DNA from: Anaerococcus sp. mt242
Lineage (GTDB): Bacteria; Bacillota; Clostridia; Tissierellales; Peptoniphilaceae
Direction of reading: 5' to 3'
Length of the DNA stretch: 64,000 nt
Assembly (NCBI RefSeq): GCF_016798225.1
Contig: NZ_JAEUYX010000001.1
Location: 1-64,000 of the forward strand
The notes beneath the pieces were generated by a model. It was not told the DNA's origin and made no database searches. It saw nothing but the letters and a program-made list of their open reading frames with translations. Positions within the stretch are counted from its first letter, which is position 1. Every line of letters starts with the position of its first letter. Below, in pieces: positions 44,956-53,974 of the stretch. The position numbers were made by a program, and so were the translations under genes.

Positions 44956-45811
44956 AAATCCTAGAAGCTATGATTTGGATATAAAATCGACTAGAGAAAT
45001 ACTAGAGATTATAAACCAAGAAGATCAAACTATAGCAAAAAAAGTATACGAAGCTATGGATCAAATAGAGGCACTTGTAGATAAAGTTATCGAAACTTTT
45101 ACAAATGGGGGCAGATTATTTTATCTAGGAGCAGGTACCAGTGGTAGGCTTGGAGTATTAGATGCATCAGAGACAGTCCCAACATTTTCAGTAGATCCTA
45201 AAATGGTAACAGGACTTATAGCAGGCGGAGATGATGCTCTAAGAAATCCTATTGAAAACGCAGAAGACTCTAAGGAAGCTGCCAAAGAAGATTTACAAAA
45301 AGAAAATCTTACAGAAAATGATTTTGTAATAGGAATTGCTGCCAGTGGTCGTACGCCATATTCTATAGGAGCAGTAGAATATGCTAAAGAATTAGGAGCT
45401 AGCACAGGATCTATTGCTTGTAATAAAAATGCAAAAATTTCTTCATATGTAGATTTTCCAATCGAGATTGAAACAGGTGCAGAAGTTTTAAGTGGTTCAA
45501 CTCGTATGAAAGCAGGAACAGCCACAAAGCTCGTTTTAAATATGATTACTACTACTGCCATGATTAAGATAGGAAAAGTTTATGACAATCTGATGGTAGA
45601 TGTTAGACCTACAAATGAAAAATTAGTAGATAGGGCTACAAAAATTATTAGCGAAATAAGTGGTTGTGATTATGATAGATCAAATAAACTACTAAAAGAA
45701 GCTAATAACAATGTAAAGGCAGCTATAATAATGGCTATAAAAGATGTGGATTATGAAAAAGCAAGTGAAATCTTGGAAAAAAATAAAGGCTTTATAAGAG
45801 AGGAAATATAA
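44936..45811 (+). CDS. murQ: N-acetylmuramic acid 6-phosphate etherase
   Basis: A 291-residue SIS-domain lyase with G-A-G-T-S-G-R-L-G-V-L-D-A-S-E near 60 and G-S-T-R-M-K-A-G-T-A-T-K near 185, both MurQ signatures. The catalytic Glu is in L-D-A-S-E; the usual C-P-P after it is T-V-P here. It removes D-lactate from MurNAc-6-P to give GlcNAc-6-P. The TTG start eight bases behind AAGGAGG overlaps mupG. Cytoplasmic, second catabolic step of peptidoglycan recovery. Confidence 0.95.
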   Translation: MSSTEDRNPRSYDLDIKSTREILEIINQEDQTIAKKVYEAMDQIEALVDKVIETFTNGGRLFYLGAGTSGRLGVLDASETVPTFSVDPKMVTGLIAGGDDALRNPIENAEDSKEAAKEDLQKENLTENDFVIGIAASGRTPYSIGAVEYAKELGASTGSIACNKNAKISSYVDFPIEIETGAEVLSGSTRMKAGTATKLVLNMITTTAMIKIGKVYDNLMVDVRPTNEKLVDRATKIISEISGCDYDRSNKLLKEANNNVKAAIIMAIKDVDYEKASEILEKNKGFIREEI

Positions 45812-47275
45812 ATGGATAATAATCAATTGGCTAAAATTTTAATTGATGACTTTGGAGGCAGCTCTAACCTTAATGAAGTTATTAATTGCATGACAAGGGT
45901 CAGGGTAAAAGTAAAAGATGATAGCAAAGTCAACTATGATGCTATAAAATCTCGTGAAGGAGTAATGGGAGTAATTGAAGGCGATCAAATCCAAGTAGTC
46001 TTAGGACCAGGTAAAAGCGAAAAAGTAGCAAAGGCTATGGCAGAAATTTCTAATACAAAATTATCTGAAGAAGTAGGAGCAACAAAAAGCCAAGAAACAG
46101 ATAAAGAAAGACTAGAAAGAAGGACAAAAGAAAATAAAGAAGCTTATAAATCTAAACAAAAACAAAGTGGGTTTAAGAAATTTACAGCATCTATAGCCTC
46201 AATATTTGTTCCATTAATTCCTGCTTTCGTAGGTGCAGGTCTTATAGGTGGTATAGCTTCAGTTCTTTCTAATATGGCAACAGCAGGAACTCTTACTGGT
46301 GATAATATAAATAATTTCATTCAAATTTTAAATGTAATGAAAAGTGGACTCTATGCTTATCTAAACATTTTTATAGGGATCAACGCAGCTAAAGTATTTG
46401 GTGCAAATGAAGGGCTCGGTGGTGTTGTAGGTGGCATGGTTTATCTAACAGGAATGAATCCAGATATGCCAATTAATAATATATTCTTAGGATCACCACT
46501 TGCGGCAGGACAAGGTGGAGTAATAGGTGTACTATTATCAGTTTATATTCTCTCAAAAATAGAAAACGCCCTTCATAGAGTAATACCAGATTCTTTAGAT
46601 ATTATTTTAGTACCAATGCTATCATTACTTGCAGTAGGTATATTGACAATGTTTATCATAATGCCTTTTGCCGGGGTAATTTCTAATGGATTAATTGGAT
46701 TTATAAATGCTGTAATAAATATGGGTGGAGCAGTTTCTGGATTTATCCTAGGCGCAGTATTTTTACCAATGGTAATGCTAGGACTTCATCAGATATTAAC
46801 ACCAATCCATGTAGCGATGATCGAGCAACAAGGTGCAACATATTTACTTCCAATTCTTGCTATGGCAGGAGCTGGCCAAGTTGGTGCAGCTTTAGCAATC
46901 CTTGTTAAATGTAGAAAAAATAAACAAATCACAACTATAGCAAAAGGTGGACTTCCAGTAGGATTTTTAGGTATTGGAGAACCATTAATTTACGCTTTAA
47001 CCTTACCGATGGGTAAAGCCTTTATAACAGCTTGCCTAGGTGGAGGTATCGGTGGTGCAGTGATTGGTTTATTTGGAGGTATTGGTGCAACTGCAATTGG
47101 ACCTTCAGGTATAGCCTTAATCCCACTTATTTATAAAAGTAGATGGATAGGATATCTAGCAGGTCTAATTGCTGGATATATCGGTGGCTTTGTATTAACA
47201 TATTTCTTTGGCGTAGATGAAAAATATGTAAATGGAGCAGAACTAGATAATTCAAATAAATTTGAATTTAGATAG
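45812..47275 (+). CDS. murP: PTS N-acetylmuramic acid-type EIIBC permease
   Basis: A 487-residue permease of the glucose family. EIIB domain (about 1-85) has Cys26 in I-N-C-M-T-R-V-R. After a charged linker (about 86-125), ten hydrophobic segments of EIIC follow, with G-I-G-E-P-L-I-Y-A near 390. There is no EIIA domain, as in MurP of B. subtilis and E. coli. It imports and phosphorylates MurNAc or a MurNAc-GlcNAc disaccharide. It starts directly after the murQ stop. The EIIA protein at 14517-15005 is the likely phosphate donor. Confidence 0.93.
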   Translation: MDNNQLAKILIDDFGGSSNLNEVINCMTRVRVKVKDDSKVNYDAIKSREGVMGVIEGDQIQVVLGPGKSEKVAKAMAEISNTKLSEEVGATKSQETDKERLERRTKENKEAYKSKQKQSGFKKFTASIASIFVPLIPAFVGAGLIGGIASVLSNMATAGTLTGDNINNFIQILNVMKSGLYAYLNIFIGINAAKVFGANEGLGGVVGGMVYLTGMNPDMPINNIFLGSPLAAGQGGVIGVLLSVYILSKIENALHRVIPDSLDIILVPMLSLLAVGILTMFIIMPFAGVISNGLIGFINAVINMGGAVSGFILGAVFLPMVMLGLHQILTPIHVAMIEQQGATYLLPILAMAGAGQVGAALAILVKCRKNKQITTIAKGGLPVGFLGIGEPLIYALTLPMGKAFITACLGGGIGGAVIGLFGGIGATAIGPSGIALIPLIYKSRWIGYLAGLIAGYIGGFVLTYFFGVDEKYVNGAELDNSNKFEFR

Positions 47276-47302
47276 CAGAAAGTAAATTTAAAAATAAAAA
47301 TT

Positions 47303-47340
47303 AAAAGGCCAAAACATATTTTATATGTGGGCCTTTTATT
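47303..47340 (+). terminator. terminator of the MurNAc operon
   Basis: AAAAGGCC (47303-47310) with GGCCTTTT (47330-47337), and an inner ACATAT/ATATGT pair, form a two-part hairpin with a T-rich tail. Confidence 0.88.
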
Positions 47341-47368
47341 TATTAAAGCAAAAAATATAAAAATATTT

Positions 47369-47424
47369 AAATTTTAAAGTTAAGGGAAAACACTTCACTT
47401 TTTTAGTTTCCTAATTTAAAATTT
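47369..47424. repeat. imperfect long inverted repeat in the gap after murP
   Basis: The left arm (47369-47389) and right arm (47407-47424) are complementary along their length with three single-base bulges, and the loop contains a T7 run. It lies between the murP terminator and the next promoter. It could be a hairpin RNA element or a mobile-element scar; nothing identifies it. Confidence 0.4.
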
Positions 47425-47472
47425 ATTGTTAATAAACGTTAAAATTTCAAGCTTTAGTACATTCGGATTTAT

Positions 47473-47501
47473 TTGCCAATTAAATAATTAAATGATATAG
47501 T
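47473..47501 (+). promoter_or_regulatory. promoter of the PAS-phosphatase gene
   Basis: TTGCCA (47473-47478), 17 bases, TATAGT (47496-47501). Both hexamers are five of six to the sigma-A consensus. It probably drives the run to the RNase HI gene. Confidence 0.65.
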
Positions 47502-47546
47502 TATAAGAAAGAAAGTTTAGCTTATTAAACAAAAGGGATGGATTTT

Positions 47547-48641
47547 ATGGGAAAAACACTCGTAGATAGACTGCAAGAAACAAATTTTGCAGTATTAAAT
47601 TCAATGGATGATTGGGTTCGTATTGTCGATCCTAGCGGTGCGACCATTTTTATTAATCAATCCTTAGCTGAAGCAAAAAACAATTCTAAAGACTTAGAAA
47701 TATATTTAAATGAAAATCTTCCCCTTAATTTATCCTCCGAAAATGAAGCCATTAGAGATACGACAGTTGTCGAAGAAAAACTTATTTCCAATAGATATTA
47801 CAGTATCAAGGCTTCTCCTATTTTTATGAACAATACTTATACTGGCATAGTTGAAGTATTCCGTGATATTACCCGTGAAACGATGATGAAAATCGAACTT
47901 TTTGATGCAAATAGATCTATGCTTGATGATGTAAGATTTGTAAGAAAAGTACAAACATCAATCCTACCTAAGGATAAATTATACGGAAATATTGACCTTT
48001 CGGGTATTTATACTCCAAGTGCAAATGTCTCTGGTGACCTTTATGATATAGTAAAAATTGATGATGACAAATATGCTTTCTACATAGCTGATGTGATGGG
48101 CCATGGTGTTAAAGCATCTATTATGACTATGTTTATAAAAGTTTCTGTATTTTCTATTTTTGATAAACATCCAGATTTTACACCTTCCGAGGCTCTTTTA
48201 AAACTTCGTGAGAGATTTTATGAGCTAGAAATGGATTCTTCGCAATATTTTACAGCTTGGCTGGGTATATTTGATTTTAAGGAAAATACACTAACTTATT
48301 CAAATGCAGGTCATAATTGCCCACCTATGATTTATAAAAATTACAGTGGAGAGTGTGCGTATTTGCACGGTAACGGCAGGATGATTTCAAATATAATCGA
48401 GCCTGATGTCTATAATGAAATAAACATAAAATTAAAAAGTAACGATAAGATTTTATTTTTCACAGATGGAGCTATAGAAGCAACCAATGAAGATAAAAGG
48501 GAATATGGACTTGCTAGACTGGAAGAATCTTTTTGTAAGCACAGGGACTTAGAAAAAGTTTACAAGGAAATTAATGATTATAGCTGGGGTGAGCAACAAG
48601 ATGATATTACTCTAGCTATGATTTCATATAAGGAGAATTAA
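47547..48641 (+). CDS. PAS-domain SpoIIE/PP2C-type serine phosphatase (RsbU-like)
   Basis: A 364-residue protein. The N-terminal PAS domain (about 10-115) reads W-V-R-I-V-D-P-S-G near 25 and ends E-V-F-R-D-I-T-R-E-T. A short helix leads to a PP2C-like SpoIIE domain (about 140-360) with S-G-D-L-Y-D, A-D-V-M-G-H-G-V-K-A-S and F-F-T-D-G-A metal motifs and Q-Q-D-D-I-T near the C terminus. Such phosphatases usually reset anti-anti-sigma proteins; none is seen nearby. An ATG nine bases earlier abuts AAAAGGG, so 47547 was chosen. The next gene follows its stop without a gap. Confidence 0.88.
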   Translation: MGKTLVDRLQETNFAVLNSMDDWVRIVDPSGATIFINQSLAEAKNNSKDLEIYLNENLPLNLSSENEAIRDTTVVEEKLISNRYYSIKASPIFMNNTYTGIVEVFRDITRETMMKIELFDANRSMLDDVRFVRKVQTSILPKDKLYGNIDLSGIYTPSANVSGDLYDIVKIDDDKYAFYIADVMGHGVKASIMTMFIKVSVFSIFDKHPDFTPSEALLKLRERFYELEMDSSQYFTAWLGIFDFKENTLTYSNAGHNCPPMIYKNYSGECAYLHGNGRMISNIIEPDVYNEINIKLKSNDKILFFTDGAIEATNEDKREYGLARLEESFCKHRDLEKVYKEINDYSWGEQQDDITLAMISYKEN

Positions 48642-49274
48642 ATGCAATTAAACAGACTAATTGACCATACAAATTTAAAAGCTGATGCAACAACAGCTGA
48701 TATTAAAAAACTAGTAGATGAAGCAATAGAACACGATTTTTTTAGTGTATGTGTTAACTCATCTTTTGTAAAATTTATCAAAGAATACAATGACCAAGTA
48801 AAAATTGCGACAGTAGTAGGTTTTCCATTAGGAGCAATGTCTACACGTGTAAAGGCCTATGAAACAAAATGTGCTATCGAAGATGGGGCAAGTGAAATAG
48901 ATATGGTTATTGAAATTGGTCGTTTAAAAGAAGGCGATTACGACTATGTCCTAGAAGATATAAAGGCTGTAAAAGAAGCTTGTGGGGATAATGTTTTAAA
49001 AGTTATTATTGAAACATGCTTATTAAATGAAGAAGAAATTGTAAAAGCTTGTGAACTATCAGTAGAAGCTGGTGCAGAATTTGTAAAAACATCAACTGGA
49101 TTTTCAACAGCTGGTGCAAAAGCATCTGATATTGCCCTAATGAGAAAAACAGTTGGACCAGACATTGGAGTAAAAGCATCTGGTGGCATTCATACAAAAG
49201 AAGAAGCACTGGAAATGGTAGAAAATGGTGCAACAAGAATAGGTGCAAGCAAATCAATTGATATTTGTAAATAG
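48642..49274 (+). CDS. deoC: deoxyribose-phosphate aldolase
   Basis: A 210-residue class I aldolase. Lys149 in F-V-K-T-S-T-G-F forms the Schiff base, Asp87 in E-I-D-M-V and Lys178 in G-V-K-A-S-G-G complete the catalytic set. It splits 2-deoxyribose-5-P to glyceraldehyde-3-P and acetaldehyde in nucleoside catabolism. AAGGAG precedes it within the upstream gene. No deo nucleoside phosphorylase is adjacent. Confidence 0.97.
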   Translation: MQLNRLIDHTNLKADATTADIKKLVDEAIEHDFFSVCVNSSFVKFIKEYNDQVKIATVVGFPLGAMSTRVKAYETKCAIEDGASEIDMVIEIGRLKEGDYDYVLEDIKAVKEACGDNVLKVIIETCLLNEEEIVKACELSVEAGAEFVKTSTGFSTAGAKASDIALMRKTVGPDIGVKASGGIHTKEEALEMVENGATRIGASKSIDICK

Positions 49275-49282
49275 GAATTACT

Positions 49283-50734
49283 ATGGCAAATGAAGTTATG
49301 ATGCAATCTTTCGAGTGGGATACTTGGGGAGATGGCAGTTTTTATAAAAATTTAAGTAAAAATGCTAGAAAATTAAAAGAAAATGGAATAGATGACCTAT
49401 GGCTACCACCAATGACTAAGGGTGGATCAGATATGGATGTAGGTTATGGAGCCTATGACCTTTGGGATTTGGGTGAGTTTGATCAAAAGGGAACAGTTCG
49501 TACAAAATACGGCACCAAAGAAGAACTTCGCCAAGCAATTGATGCCCTTCATCAAGCAGGTATAAAATGCTATGCCGATGTAGTTTTAAATCATAAGGGC
49601 AATGGAGATGAAAAAGAAAAATTCCAAGCGGTAATGGTTGATCAAAATAATCGAACAAATGATGTTTCTGATCCATATGACATTGAAGCTTGGACACATT
49701 TTACATTTCCAGGACGAGCTGGCAAATATTCTGAAATGCAATGGCACTGGTATCACTTTACTGGAGTTGACTATGATGATTTATCAGGTACATCAGCTGT
49801 TTATAGGATAGTTGGAGATGGCAAATACTGGGATGACGATGTTTCAAATGAAAAAGGTAATTTTGACTATTTGATGAACAATGACATCGACCACGATCAT
49901 CCAGAAGTGCGCGAAGAATTATTTAAATGGGCTGATTGGTTTATTGATGAAACAAAAGTAGATGGCTTCCGATACGATGCCCTAAAACATATCTCTGAAG
50001 AATTTATCCGTGATTTATCCTGCCACATTACAGATGAACGCGGAATTGATAACTTTTATTTATTTGGCGAGTTTTGGCAATACTCTAAAGAATCTATGGA
50101 AGAATATTTAGAATCCACATCCTATCAAGTAGATTTATTTGATGTGCCATTACATTTTCATATGGAAGAAGCCAGCAAGTCTATGGGCAATTACGATATG
50201 AGAAAAATATTTGATAATACTATCGTAAAAGATTTCCCAGAACAAGCTGTAACTTTTGTAGACAACCACGACAGTCAACCAGGCCAAGGCTTAGAATCTT
50301 GGGTAGAAGATTGGTTTAAAGAAATTGCCTACGCACTAATATTATTTAGAAAAGATGGCTATCCTTGTATATTTGCAGGAGATTATTATGGTCTATGTGG
50401 GCCTGTAAAAACCGATCCATTAGAAGAAATGATAAATAATATGATAAGTGTCCGCAAAAATTACAATTATGGTGACCAAGATGATTATTTTGATGATCCG
50501 TCAGTAATTGGTTGGGTAAGACGTGGAGATGATGAACATAAACCACTTGCAGTCCTAATCTCTATCAAGGATATGGCAGAAAAACAAATGCATGTGGGAG
50601 AATCTGAGGCGGGGGCAATTTACGTAGATCTTTCTGGAAAAAATGAAGATGTAACAATCAATGAAGAGGGAAACGGAGTATTCACAGTTGGTCCAGGCCA
50701 AGTAACATATTGGGCAAACAAAGAAACATTATGA
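49283..50734 (+). CDS. cytoplasmic alpha-amylase (GH13)
   Basis: A 483-residue GH13 enzyme of the liquefying AmyS/MalS type. It starts M-M-Q-S-F-E-W and has A-D-V-V-L-N-H-K near 98, Asp232 in G-F-R-Y-D-A-L-K-H as nucleophile, Glu263 in F-G-E-F-W as acid/base and Asp330 in F-V-D-N-H-D. There is no signal peptide, so it acts inside the cell, probably on glycogen or imported maltodextrin. The nucleophile motif has Tyr where Leu or Ile is common. Its end overlaps the RNase HI start by four bases. Confidence 0.93.
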   Translation: MANEVMMQSFEWDTWGDGSFYKNLSKNARKLKENGIDDLWLPPMTKGGSDMDVGYGAYDLWDLGEFDQKGTVRTKYGTKEELRQAIDALHQAGIKCYADVVLNHKGNGDEKEKFQAVMVDQNNRTNDVSDPYDIEAWTHFTFPGRAGKYSEMQWHWYHFTGVDYDDLSGTSAVYRIVGDGKYWDDDVSNEKGNFDYLMNNDIDHDHPEVREELFKWADWFIDETKVDGFRYDALKHISEEFIRDLSCHITDERGIDNFYLFGEFWQYSKESMEEYLESTSYQVDLFDVPLHFHMEEASKSMGNYDMRKIFDNTIVKDFPEQAVTFVDNHDSQPGQGLESWVEDWFKEIAYALILFRKDGYPCIFAGDYYGLCGPVKTDPLEEMINNMISVRKNYNYGDQDDYFDDPSVIGWVRRGDDEHKPLAVLISIKDMAEKQMHVGESEAGAIYVDLSGKNEDVTINEEGNGVFTVGPGQVTYWANKETL

Positions 50735-51315
50735 AATATTACGCAGTAAAAAAAGGCAGAAATCCTGGGATATACACATCCTGGGATTCTTGTTTAGAAG
50801 AAGTAAAAGGATATAGCGGCGCAATTTACAAATCATTTAAGACCCTAGAAGATGCAAATGAATTTATGACAGGGATTAAGGAAGAATTAGAAATTGGAGA
50901 AAATGCTGCAATAGCCTATGTTGATGGTTCCTACAACCAGAAATTAAAAGTATATGGGGCAGGAGTGGTGTATATCTCAGAAGGTGATGAGATAGAACTA
51001 ATGAAATCATTTGATGATGACTATCACATCCACAGAAATGTAGCTGGAGAAGTAAAAGCAAGCGAGCTTGCTATATCAAAGGCTATAAAAGATAAAAAAA
51101 AGCAAATAGTAATCTACCATGACTACCAAGGCATAGCATCATGGGCCACAGGAGATTGGAAAACAAATAATGCTTTGACAAAGTCATATAAAAAATTTAT
51201 AGATGATGCTAAAAAAATCATCGAAATTGACTTTGTAAAAGTAAAGGGTCACTCCAATGATAAATATAATGATAGGGCAGATGGGCTTGCTAAACAGGCA
51301 TGCGGTATAGAATAA
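50731..51315 (+). CDS. ribonuclease HI with N-terminal viroplasmin-like domain
   Basis: A 194-residue protein. Residues 1-46 form the caulimovirus VI/RNase H1 hybrid-binding domain (Y-A-V-K-K-G-R-N-P-G-I-Y). The RNase H domain (about 58-192) has the catalytic residues Asp65 (V-D-G-S-Y), Glu107 (G-E-V-K-A), Asp131 (H-D-Y) and Asp181 (N-D-R-A-D). It cuts RNA in RNA-DNA hybrids. The ATG overlaps the amylase stop (ATGA); a longer in-frame start 21 bases upstream adds unrelated residues. Confidence 0.96.
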   Translation: MKYYAVKKGRNPGIYTSWDSCLEEVKGYSGAIYKSFKTLEDANEFMTGIKEELEIGENAAIAYVDGSYNQKLKVYGAGVVYISEGDEIELMKSFDDDYHIHRNVAGEVKASELAISKAIKDKKKQIVIYHDYQGIASWATGDWKTNNALTKSYKKFIDDAKKIIEIDFVKVKGHSNDKYNDRADGLAKQACGIE

Positions 51316-51357
51316 ATGATGGAGGGACATTTGTCTCCTCCATCATTTATATTTTTA
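51314..51357 (+). terminator. terminator after the RNase HI gene
   Basis: AAATGATGGAGG (51314-51325) and CCTCCATCATTT (51337-51348) form a perfect 12-bp stem, extended inside by GACA/TGTC. The tail is only TATATTTTT. Confidence 0.85.
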
Positions 51358-51494
51358 CAGTAAATAATAAAAATAATATATTAGTTTATAACTTATAAAT
51401 ATGTACTTAATTTATTTCTTACTTACAAATTTGTTAAATTTTCAGATTGATTGTTTATCTTAACTTAAGACTTTTACTAAAATAATAGATACGA
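51349..51494. other. AT-rich gap between convergent transcription units
   Basis: Apart from the terminator at its left edge I see no gene, promoter or repeat of note. A weak ACTTTTA/TAAAAGT pairing near 51473-51507 may help end the minus-strand gene. Confidence 0.3.
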
Positions 51495-52634
51495 TTATAA
51501 AAGTGTAAAAATCAAGTGTGCTGATATTCCTGCCACAATTCCTCCAATTGTGTGAGATAAAATTGCTGGACCTGTTAATTCTTTTGCACCAATAGCATCC
51601 ATCATTGCAACGTGAGTTGATAGATATCCTGACCAGCACATACAAATAGAAGTAAAAACTGCTAAATCGTTTGCAGTTGCAAGATTGTCTGCTACTAAGT
51701 TTTTTACAAGCCCCATTGATGCTCCGGCAGATCCTAAAGCAGTTATTGGTACGGCAATAGATTCTGAATGAGAGAATCCAAATAAAGGATTTAGGATAAA
51801 TGATAACTTATCACCAATCCATGGCAAAACAGGAACTCCTTCATTGGCAGCACCCGTATAAACGCCATTTGGACCAACTGAATTTGTCAGTAGCATTATT
51901 ATAGTACAAATTCCTATTACACCAGGGATAATAGAAAGTCCCATATCTACTCCAGTTTTCCCACCATCTAATAAAGCTTCAATAAATCTACGTCCGAAAG
52001 ATCCATCTCTTACTACTCTTGTATTTTTTGGGATATCTTTTAAACTTTCTACTTCTACCATTTCTTCTGTATTATATACTTTTTTAGTAAAGATTTGCAT
52101 AATCCTAACACTAGCAATAGATCCAATAAAGGCTCCAAGGGTACCAATTAGGGCAGCTTTTCCAGCACCGTCAAGAGGCAGAGATCCTAAAGTTGTAGTA
52201 ACTATAAGCCCCATACCAAATGATGTGCCCAGATTGGTTAAAGAAGGCAGCTGGTATTTTTTAAATAAGGCCTTAAAGTTATCTTCATGCGCTAGTGGAA
52301 GGATAGATGGGTTATCAGATAAATAACAATTTATAATTCCTAGAGATGCCGCTCCAGGTAGATTATAAATAGGTTTCATGATTTTAGATAAGATTAAATC
52401 GACCAAAGATATGAAACCAAATTCTGAAAATATTGCTGACAGAGCACCTGTCAAAACTGATATAGCCATTATGAACAGGCAAGTGTTAATTAACAAGTCA
52501 TAGGCTCCGTTCATCATAGTAGATATCATATTAGAAACGCCCATTACCCTACCAATTGAAGCAAAGATACCAAAAAATATTAAGGCAAACAGCCAGTTTT
52601 CTGCTCCAATTTTCTTTACATATTTCTTATTCAT
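51495..52634 (-). CDS. nucleoside-recognition (Gate) domain membrane protein, YjiH-like
   Basis: A 379-residue polytopic protein with about ten hydrophobic helices. Two stretches of the Gate type, around 40-150 (S-V-L-T-G-A-L-S-A, D-N-P-S-I-L-P-L) and 225-370, are like SpmA/SpmB and YjiH proteins. Substrate and direction of transport are unknown. A conserved block between helices reads G-S-L-P-L-D-G-A-G-K. TAAGGAGAATAAC precedes the minus-strand ATG. It is monocistronic, divergent from the antiporter gene. Confidence 0.78.
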   Translation of the reverse strand: MNKKYVKKIGAENWLFALIFFGIFASIGRVMGVSNMISTMMNGAYDLLINTCLFIMAISVLTGALSAIFSEFGFISLVDLILSKIMKPIYNLPGAASLGIINCYLSDNPSILPLAHEDNFKALFKKYQLPSLTNLGTSFGMGLIVTTTLGSLPLDGAGKAALIGTLGAFIGSIASVRIMQIFTKKVYNTEEMVEVESLKDIPKNTRVVRDGSFGRRFIEALLDGGKTGVDMGLSIIPGVIGICTIIMLLTNSVGPNGVYTGAANEGVPVLPWIGDKLSFILNPLFGFSHSESIAVPITALGSAGASMGLVKNLVADNLATANDLAVFTSICMCWSGYLSTHVAMMDAIGAKELTGPAILSHTIGGIVAGISAHLIFTLL

Positions 52635-52716
52635 GTTATTCTCCTTAAAATCTATAAGTTGAATAAACTACTATATTTTAATTATAGGAAAATAAAAAAA
52701 GATTGTCAAATAATAA

Positions 52717-52744
52717 TTGAAAAACTTTATAATGTTAGTATAAT
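52717..52744 (+). promoter_or_regulatory. promoter of the antiporter gene
   Basis: TTGAAA (52717-52722), 16 bases, TATAAT (52739-52744). It lies in the divergent gap with the Gate-domain gene. Confidence 0.6.
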
Positions 52745-52780
52745 AATAGACGTATTTTTATAAAAATTTAAGGGGGGTTT

Positions 52781-53959
52781 ATGTTAAACGATATTGCTAT
52801 TATCTTTATATTGGGCATTTTTATGGCGCTGATTTTTGAAAAAATAGGGCTTGCTCCAATTATTGGCATGCTTATAGCAGGTATTATTATTAGTCCCAAT
52901 CAAATGAATTTAGTAAGTGAGGATATTATAAATCTTTCTTCTGACCTTAGGCAAATTGCCCTTGTCACAATCTTAACTCGAGCGGGTCTTGCTTTAAGTT
53001 TTGAAAAACTAAAGAAAGTTGGCCGACCAGCTATTTTACTTAGTTTTTTGCCTGCTTCTATTGAAATGCTTGCTATTATTTTCTGTGCTCAGAGATTTTT
53101 TTCAATTGATGTAATTGATGCTGGAATTATGGCAGCAGTCCTAGCTGCAGTTAGCCCTGCCATTGTCGTACCTCGTATGATAAAATTAATCGATGAAGCT
53201 TATGGGGTAGATAAAAATATTCCTGAAATGATTTTAGCTGGGGCTAGTGTGGATGATGTTTTTGTGATTGTATTTTTCTCATCGTTTTTATCCTTAAAAA
53301 CTGGTGGACACTTATCAGCTATGAGTTTTTTGAATGTACCAATTTCTATTATTACTGGTATAATTTTTGGAATTATATATGGGAGAATTCTTTCTGCTTT
53401 ATTTAAACAAATAAATATAAATGAGATCTATAAGACAATGATTTTTATAGGTATTTCATTTTTGGCATTAGACCTTCAAAAACTAATCGAATCTTATATT
53501 GGATTTTCTGCTCTTATTGCTATAATGACTGCGGGAATGACGATCAATAAGCAAAATCCAAAATTAGCTGAAGAATTATTATTTTCTTACAATCGTTTAT
53601 GGAAAGTATTTGAATTATTTTTATTTGTCCTAGTAGGTATATCTGTAGACTTAGCCTATGTAAAAGAAGCTGGATTTTTAGCGGTTATTTTAATTTTTAT
53701 TGGACTCATTTTTAGAATGCTAGGGGTAAATTTAGCACTTATTAGAACAAAGTTAAATAAAAAAGAAAGACTTTTTACATCTTTAGCATATCTGCCAAAG
53801 GCGACTGTCCAAGCAGCTATAGGTCCAGTTGCCCTACAAATGGGACTTGCATCTGGAAATTTAATCCTATCCGTATCTGTAATTGCAATTTTAATTACAG
53901 CTCCCTTAGGAGCTATTTTGACCGATAAATCATATAAAAAGTTATTAAAAAAGAGTTAG
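52781..53959 (+). CDS. cation/proton antiporter (CPA family)
   Basis: A 392-residue membrane protein with about twelve to thirteen helices. The ion-binding helix carries G-A-S-V-D-D-V-F-V near 147-155, with two aspartates typical of electrogenic antiporters. T-R-A-G-L near 68 and S-P-A-I-V-V-P near 125 fit the NhaP/CPA1-like fold. It should exchange Na+ or K+ for protons across the membrane; the ion is unproven. No regulatory RCK domain is fused. AAGGGGGG precedes the ATG. It ends in a terminator that overlaps its stop. Confidence 0.88.
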   Translation: MLNDIAIIFILGIFMALIFEKIGLAPIIGMLIAGIIISPNQMNLVSEDIINLSSDLRQIALVTILTRAGLALSFEKLKKVGRPAILLSFLPASIEMLAIIFCAQRFFSIDVIDAGIMAAVLAAVSPAIVVPRMIKLIDEAYGVDKNIPEMILAGASVDDVFVIVFFSSFLSLKTGGHLSAMSFLNVPISIITGIIFGIIYGRILSALFKQININEIYKTMIFIGISFLALDLQKLIESYIGFSALIAIMTAGMTINKQNPKLAEELLFSYNRLWKVFELFLFVLVGISVDLAYVKEAGFLAVILIFIGLIFRMLGVNLALIRTKLNKKERLFTSLAYLPKATVQAAIGPVALQMGLASGNLILSVSVIAILITAPLGAILTDKSYKKLLKKS

Positions 53960-53974
53960 CTATTGCTAACTCTT
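53951..53974. terminator. bidirectional terminator overlapping two stop codons
   Basis: AAGAGTTAGC (53951-53960) and GCTAACTCTT (53965-53974), a perfect 10-bp stem with a four-base loop. It contains the stop of the antiporter gene and the last codons of the convergent DUF3783 gene. Confidence 0.9.

Noticed and set aside
45121-45561. 146-residue minus-strand open frame inside murQ
   Set aside because: The plus-strand etherase explains the sequence fully; the antisense product has no family features.
51316-51494. Hidden small gene in the gap after the RNase HI gene
   Set aside because: Only a terminator and AT-rich sequence; no start with a ribosome site.
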